24,668 nucleotides of DNA from a virus. A model generated the notes under the pieces. That model made no database searches. It was given only the letters and a program-made list of their open reading frames with translations, and was not told where the DNA came from. Position numbers and translations under genes: made by a program. Positions 20,294 through 24,668 of this stretch are shown here, piece after piece (the stretch's first letter is position 1; each line of letters opens with the position of its first letter). The DNA is taken from positions 1 through 24,668 of IMG/VR virus record IMGVR_UViG_3300017770_000155; one strand, written 5' to 3'.

Positions 20294-20832
20294 TGGCTAG
20301 GGAAATAGCAGGTGGTGTTGCTAGTGGTGCTACTACAGGTGCAATGGTTGGTGGACCAGTGGGTGGAATTGTTGGTGGAATTTTAGGCGGATTGTCTGGC
20401 TACTTTGATAGCAAGGCTAGAAAAAAAGAAGAAAAGATAATTAAGTCTATTCGTGATTATAATTTAGCAATCAATAAATATAATCGAGACGCAGCAGAGG
20501 AGACTGCTTCTTATTTAACTACAGCAGTTAATACCGAAGCAAGGTATAAAAATCAACTGGATGAAATGAATGTGTACGCTCGTGGAGCTAGAGACCCACA
20601 ATCTGGTGGTGATTTAAAACAACTAATTGCAAATGCAACAATGAGGCAAATGAATAACAACTTGGTTATTCGTGATCGTGATATTCAGTCTGCTAGGTCA
20701 GAGCAAGAAAGAGAGTTTATTAACTTAAAATCTCAGGCACAATTAGCTGGTGTAGACGCACAGGCTACAGCTTCTTTGTATTCGGGTATAGCTTCTGCAG
20801 GATTAGCACTAGCTAAAGGAGGGACAACATAA
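20293..20832 (+). CDS. internal virion protein (T7 gp14-like)
   Basis: 179 aa, near the T7 gp14 length. It starts with a Gly/Ala-rich hydrophobic stretch (IAGGVASGATTGAMVGGPVG, then GIVGGILGGLSGYF) that can enter membranes, then a long charged helical domain (KARKKEEKIIKSIRDYNLAI...) and ends with a second small hydrophobic helix (ASLYSGIASAGLALA). This matches ejection proteins that leave the head and form a channel through the host envelope. TAATG coupling on both sides. Confidence 0.8.
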   Translation: MAREIAGGVASGATTGAMVGGPVGGIVGGILGGLSGYFDSKARKKEEKIIKSIRDYNLAINKYNRDAAEETASYLTTAVNTEARYKNQLDEMNVYARGARDPQSGGDLKQLIANATMRQMNNNLVIRDRDIQSARSEQEREFINLKSQAQLAGVDAQATASLYSGIASAGLALAKGGTT

Positions 20833-22568
20833 TGGCTATACAACTAAAAAGAGTTCAACAGGACACTAGACTAAGATCACCAGAGTTATCTCAAATGCCA
20901 TCTGGGTTAGAGTCTGCTATGATTCAAACAGCTGGTGCTGAGGACAGAGCTGCGGCTGAGTTGTTTTCTTCTTTGGGTGAGTCTGCTAATGTAGCCTTCC
21001 AAGAATATACAGATCGTCGTGATGAAGGTGAGTTAATTAGACTTAATAGAGAAAATGCTAATGCACAACAAACCTACTTATCTGCAATCGAAAACGAAAC
21101 GAATGCAGATGTTATTCAACGACTGCAAGAAAATTACATAGGGGAAAGAAGGCAAGCCTTTGAAACCTCTAAGTTAAGCAAGGGTTCAAGGAGAAAAGTT
21201 AATCCTACCTTTGAAAAGGGTTTAAATGATACTAATGTTCTTACTCTAAAAAGAATCACTGATATTAGCAGGGAAGAATCTGATCGGCAATTTGTAGACC
21301 TAGCGGCATCAGCTGAGTTAAATAACTTAACTACAGATCCTAGAAGTCAAAAGGCTGAAGCTTTTACATCTGCTATTGAGCAGTATAACTATGCACAAGA
21401 TCAAAGGGTTAAAAATGGAACAATTGATTATGGAACTGCTGCTAAGTTAAAAGTTGGATTTAAACAATCAGAAGATCTGCGTCTGTTTAAATTAGAAAAA
21501 GAACGACTAGAACAAGAAGAGCTTCAAAAGATGGAAATATATAGAACTGATGCTGCTCGTGATGTTCAGGGAACATTAAATAATATTGCTGTTCAGAGAA
21601 AAAACCAAGCGTATTTAGCTAAAATAATTCCAAGTCTTGAAAAGGATTACGGAGCTGAGTGGAAAAGCAAAGCACCTAGTGATGTTGTGAAAAGGGTTAA
21701 TCTTGCTGAAGATAGTATTAAGTTTAATTTAACTTCAAAAGATTTAAAAGAGTTTGAAACATTTGTAAAGGGTATGCAAACTCAAGAGCGTAACAATTTT
21801 GTTGATAACTTTTACAATACTAATTCTGATTATAATGCAAAAGTACCAGATGGAAAGTTAAAAGATCTTCAGTCAGCTTTAGATAAAGGCACAATTAATG
21901 GAACTACTTTTAAAACTTTAAAGAATGATTTACTTAATCCTCCTAATATAGAGCAAGCAACTCCAAGAATGGTAAGCGACTTTGTTAGCCTGCATGGTCA
22001 GATAACAGCAGCTCAGGGGAATCCTAATTTAATTGCAGATGTTAGAACTAAACTATTAACAACGCCAATGCCAAAATCTCTTAAAGATACCTTAGTAAGA
22101 GTAAGTGATCAGGCTTTGCTAGATGGTCCCTCTGTTGGGGGTAAGACTGGAATAGGCTACGCATCTGACAGAATTAGTAGTTTTATTAGTGTTAATGCAT
22201 CTACTATTGGTGAAGATTTTAAACCAAGGCTACTAGGTAGTATGGGTTTGCAAGAGTTTACACCAGAAGCTCAAAAGGATGTTGTTAACCAAGTAGAAGC
22301 TGAAATGATTACTTATATAAATAATTGGTACAGTGGCGAAAGAGCTGCCGGAAGAACACCAACTCCAAAAGAAATAGATTCAAAGTTATTTGAGTTTATG
22401 AATATTAATTATATTAATTCAAATATAGAACTTGTAAACGCAACTGATGGTATGGTAGACATTGATTTGAACTTTGGTTTAGAAGATGCTGAGGTTACAC
22501 CAGCATTAACAGTACCTCAAACGATGACAGAAATTAATGAAGTTTTTGATAGATTAGAGGCTAAGTAG
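20832..22568 (+). CDS. internal virion protein (T7 gp15-like position)
   Basis: 578 aa, soluble, almost wholly helical with many Gln/Glu/Lys, and coiled-coil tendency at about 65-160 and 215-260 (RLFKLEKERLEQEELQKMEI). No catalytic motif is visible. Order (after the gp14-like gene and before a very large gene) and size suit the middle ejection protein gp15. Sequence similarity in this family is weak, so the call rests on context. Confidence 0.72.
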   Translation: MAIQLKRVQQDTRLRSPELSQMPSGLESAMIQTAGAEDRAAAELFSSLGESANVAFQEYTDRRDEGELIRLNRENANAQQTYLSAIENETNADVIQRLQENYIGERRQAFETSKLSKGSRRKVNPTFEKGLNDTNVLTLKRITDISREESDRQFVDLAASAELNNLTTDPRSQKAEAFTSAIEQYNYAQDQRVKNGTIDYGTAAKLKVGFKQSEDLRLFKLEKERLEQEELQKMEIYRTDAARDVQGTLNNIAVQRKNQAYLAKIIPSLEKDYGAEWKSKAPSDVVKRVNLAEDSIKFNLTSKDLKEFETFVKGMQTQERNNFVDNFYNTNSDYNAKVPDGKLKDLQSALDKGTINGTTFKTLKNDLLNPPNIEQATPRMVSDFVSLHGQITAAQGNPNLIADVRTKLLTTPMPKSLKDTLVRVSDQALLDGPSVGGKTGIGYASDRISSFISVNASTIGEDFKPRLLGSMGLQEFTPEAQKDVVNQVEAEMITYINNWYSGERAAGRTPTPKEIDSKLFEFMNINYINSNIELVNATDGMVDIDLNFGLEDAEVTPALTVPQTMTEINEVFDRLEAK

Positions 22569-22569
22569 T

Positions 22570-24668
22570 ATGGCAATTAGTTTTGAAGAGTTTGCAAAGG
22601 TAGGTCTTGAGCGTGGTTTTTCAAGAGAAGAAATTACTTCAGCATACGAAAAAGAATTTAATGTTAAGTTTCAACCAACTCCTAAGCAAGAGGATGTTGA
22701 TACTTTGTTGCCTCCTGATGAGAGTAAAGAGGTTAAGCCTCCTATTGTAATAGGCGGACAACTAATCAGCAAGCCTCAACAGTACCCATCTATAACTACT
22801 CCTATGCTTCGTCCTTTGGATGAGGTTCAGTCTGCGATTAATCCTGACTCTCTTGAGATGGCAGAGGCTGGAGGAGAAAGCAAAGATAACTATCTAGCGA
22901 GTGTAGCAGTCTCTAAGTTTTTTAGTGATAGAACAGGCATTGCCCCACAAGATGTATTAAGAGTTGGTAGGGCTACATTTGATTTACCAGAGGGTAGTCA
23001 TAAAGATATATATGATCAATTAAACTCTTTATTGAATCATCCTACTTATTTAAATGGTGATCAAGAAATTGGTTATCACGAGTACCTTTCTTTACAGCAA
23101 GAAATAGCTAAACAGCAACTAGGTCAAAAGGCTACTACCATTTACCCTGCACCATCTTTTACCTTACAACAAAGACCCCCTACAAAAGAAGAGAGTTTAT
23201 CAAGATTTGATGGGCTAATGGAAAGAGCTAAGTGGAGACAGTACGATATTCCTGATACAGTTGCCAAACAATTAGAAGTGCTTTATAAAAATGATGCTAT
23301 AGATACTGCTATATATTATGGGGGAATGGCTCCTAGGTCGTTAACAAAAGCTGTAGGTAATTTTGTTGTTAACATAGGAGATAAAGTAAATATTCCTACT
23401 CCGTGGACAGAAGGTTTAATTGAAGATATGACTTCTTTCGAGCGTGAGTACATGAATGATTATTTTTTAGCTGGTCAAATAAATCCTTTTTTGTGGGCTA
23501 AACATACTCAAGGTGTAACCGATTTAGCAGGAAACATTTGGCTAATGGCTCAAGGAGTGAAATCATTTAGTGCAGCTACAGGAAAGCAATTTAGTTTTTT
23601 AAAGATGCCAGCTACTACCGCTGCTGAATATCAAAAAGGAATATTTGGTAGGAGTTTATTTTTAGCAACCGCTGGGGCTTTAAACACTCCGGATGGGTTT
23701 GAAAAAACAACTGTAGGTGGTGTTCCTGTGTATGTTCCTACTGATGAGCAAATGAATACATTTGGTTTAATACTAAGCTATGCTAACACTGGTATTGTTT
23801 CTTCAAGAGCTCCTGCTCAAGCATTAACATACTTAACTGATTTAGCAATGAATGCTAGTATAACAGCTACTTGGTCGACAGAAGAACAGCAGTATAAAGC
23901 AGGCGGTCAATATGCTGATGCGTTTGAAACGGGTGCAATGTATGCTGATGAGCTAGGGTTAACTAAACCAGAAGTCTCTTTAGAGGAAAGTTTAAAAAAT
24001 CTTTTTGGTCAATATGGCACTTCAATACAAAGGCAAGCACAAAGAGATGTTGCTCGATACGCAGAAAGATTTATGATTCAAATGAGCCAAACAATACCAA
24101 TAGCTACAGCAGATGCTTTCTTTTCAGCAATGGTAAGGAGCACTAGTGGTTCTGGTCAACGAGCTTTTTTTGAAGCTCAGTCAAAACCAATTCAATTCTT
24201 TAGGGAGACTGATAAAGTAGATAAGGGAGCATCTGCAAGATATGTAGAAACATTACGATCAGCCTATGGTGATTTGTGGCGTGACTCAATGACTAGAGGT
24301 GAAGGCATAAAGCTATCTAACATAATGTTTATGGAGCAAGGGATATATGCGAAACCTGTTGACCCTGCAATAAAATCAAGATATCCTGTACTAAAAGCAT
24401 ATCAGCCCGCTACGGGTTCTTTAAGAGATGTCAAGAGCAACAATCCAGTAACAATTAATAATTTACCCCCCAAGGGTACTGCAGAGCAAAATGAAAAGTT
24501 GTTAGAAAAAATCAATGTTAGGGTAAGACGTGATAATAAGTTACAACTAACACACTTCTCTCCCAAGGAGGGATTAGAAGTAATTGACCCAGAGCTTGCT
24601 GGTACTGGTCCACTTATGGGTCGTGAAAGATTTAGAGGCGGTGTTAACAAGTCATACTTTGGGATTGA
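22570..24668 (+). CDS. large internal virion / ejection protein, 3' end outside window, with ART-like polyvalent motif
   Basis: The frame is open from ATG 22570 to the window end (699 codons, no stop). The N-terminus MAISFEEFAKVGLERGFSRE is followed by Pro-rich linkers and then a mostly helical region with mildly hydrophobic stretches (SLFLATAGALNTPDGF, NTFGLILSYANTGIV). No lytic transglycosylase motif of the T7 gp16 kind is seen in this part. At about 658-698 begins LTHFSPKEGLEVIDPELAGTG, then GRERFRGG and KSYFG. This H-S ... DP...GTG..G.ER.R...YFG pattern appears in large phage 'polyvalent' proteins as an ADP-ribosyltransferase-like module. It probably enters the cell with the DNA. Confidence 0.75.
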   Translation, partial: MAISFEEFAKVGLERGFSREEITSAYEKEFNVKFQPTPKQEDVDTLLPPDESKEVKPPIVIGGQLISKPQQYPSITTPMLRPLDEVQSAINPDSLEMAEAGGESKDNYLASVAVSKFFSDRTGIAPQDVLRVGRATFDLPEGSHKDIYDQLNSLLNHPTYLNGDQEIGYHEYLSLQQEIAKQQLGQKATTIYPAPSFTLQQRPPTKEESLSRFDGLMERAKWRQYDIPDTVAKQLEVLYKNDAIDTAIYYGGMAPRSLTKAVGNFVVNIGDKVNIPTPWTEGLIEDMTSFEREYMNDYFLAGQINPFLWAKHTQGVTDLAGNIWLMAQGVKSFSAATGKQFSFLKMPATTAAEYQKGIFGRSLFLATAGALNTPDGFEKTTVGGVPVYVPTDEQMNTFGLILSYANTGIVSSRAPAQALTYLTDLAMNASITATWSTEEQQYKAGGQYADAFETGAMYADELGLTKPEVSLEESLKNLFGQYGTSIQRQAQRDVARYAERFMIQMSQTIPIATADAFFSAMVRSTSGSGQRAFFEAQSKPIQFFRETDKVDKGASARYVETLRSAYGDLWRDSMTRGEGIKLSNIMFMEQGIYAKPVDPAIKSRYPVLKAYQPATGSLRDVKSNNPVTINNLPPKGTAEQNEKLLEKINVRVRRDNKLQLTHFSPKEGLEVIDPELAGTGPLMGRERFRGGVNKSYFGI

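Noticed and set aside
22570-24668. T7 gp16-like lytic transglycosylase activity
   Set aside because: I see no E-S / GLMQ-type motif in the visible 699 residues; it could lie beyond the window.

Overview
The window is part of a tailed double-stranded DNA bacteriophage genome. It combines a podovirus-type, T7-like virion module with a replication module of the initiator plus DnaB-helicase type. The DNA is AT-rich, genes are packed with overlapping stops and starts, and Shine-Dalgarno sequences (GGAG/AGGAG) are clear, which fits a Gram-negative host. The host cannot be named from the sequence. No DNA polymerase, RNA polymerase, integrase or lysis gene is visible. The rightward promoters look like host sigma-70 sites (TTGAC boxes), so no phage RNA polymerase needs to be assumed here.

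Layout. (a) Positions 113-8559: one long leftward (minus-strand) block of about 23 small and medium genes, ending in a rho-independent terminator at 113-134. Its downstream part holds the recognisable replication and nucleotide genes: a winged-helix replication initiator, a DnaB-like helicase, an SSB-like protein with an acidic EEIPF tail, a NinG/HNH-like nuclease, a calcineurin-like phosphoesterase and a MazZ-like dATP/dGTP diphosphohydrolase domain. Its upstream part (5.2-8.6 kb) is a run of tiny unknown genes, several of them zinc-ribbon-like, plus a papain-like cysteine-protease-fold protein. (b) Positions 8560-9597: a control region of about 1 kb between the divergent arms. It has a GC-richer, hairpin-dense half (8585-8850). 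An AT-rich half carries twin 20-bp repeats, a TTGACA promoter, an unlisted 41-codon ORF, paired 14-bp elements, an in-phase array of seven to eight 14-bp ATCG repeats, and an A8/T8 plus TATATA tract. It looks like a combined replication origin and regulatory switch. (c) Positions 9598-24668: the rightward late block, in the order small terminase, two Cys-rich miniproteins, large terminase, an unknown glycine-rich hydrophobic protein, T7 gp8-like portal, small acidic protein, scaffold, major capsid protein, terminator, tail tubular A, a large mosaic tail tubular B, and three probable internal virion proteins. The last is cut by the window edge just as an ADP-ribosyltransferase-like 'polyvalent' motif begins.

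How it fits together. The leftward genes would supply replication and recombination functions, and the initiator/DnaB pair is the obvious candidate to act at the ATCG array. The rightward genes package DNA and build the head, short tail and ejection apparatus. Candidate TTGAC promoters precede the small terminase, the 11710 gene and the capsid leader. The capsid gene has its own structured 5' leader and 3' terminator, consistent with separate high expression. Virion genes are joined repeatedly by TAATG stop/start overlaps, suggesting translational coupling. The early gene set (initiator + DnaB, NinG-like, PP-type phosphatase) recalls lambdoid replication and nin regions, whereas the virion is T7-like, so the genome is mosaic.
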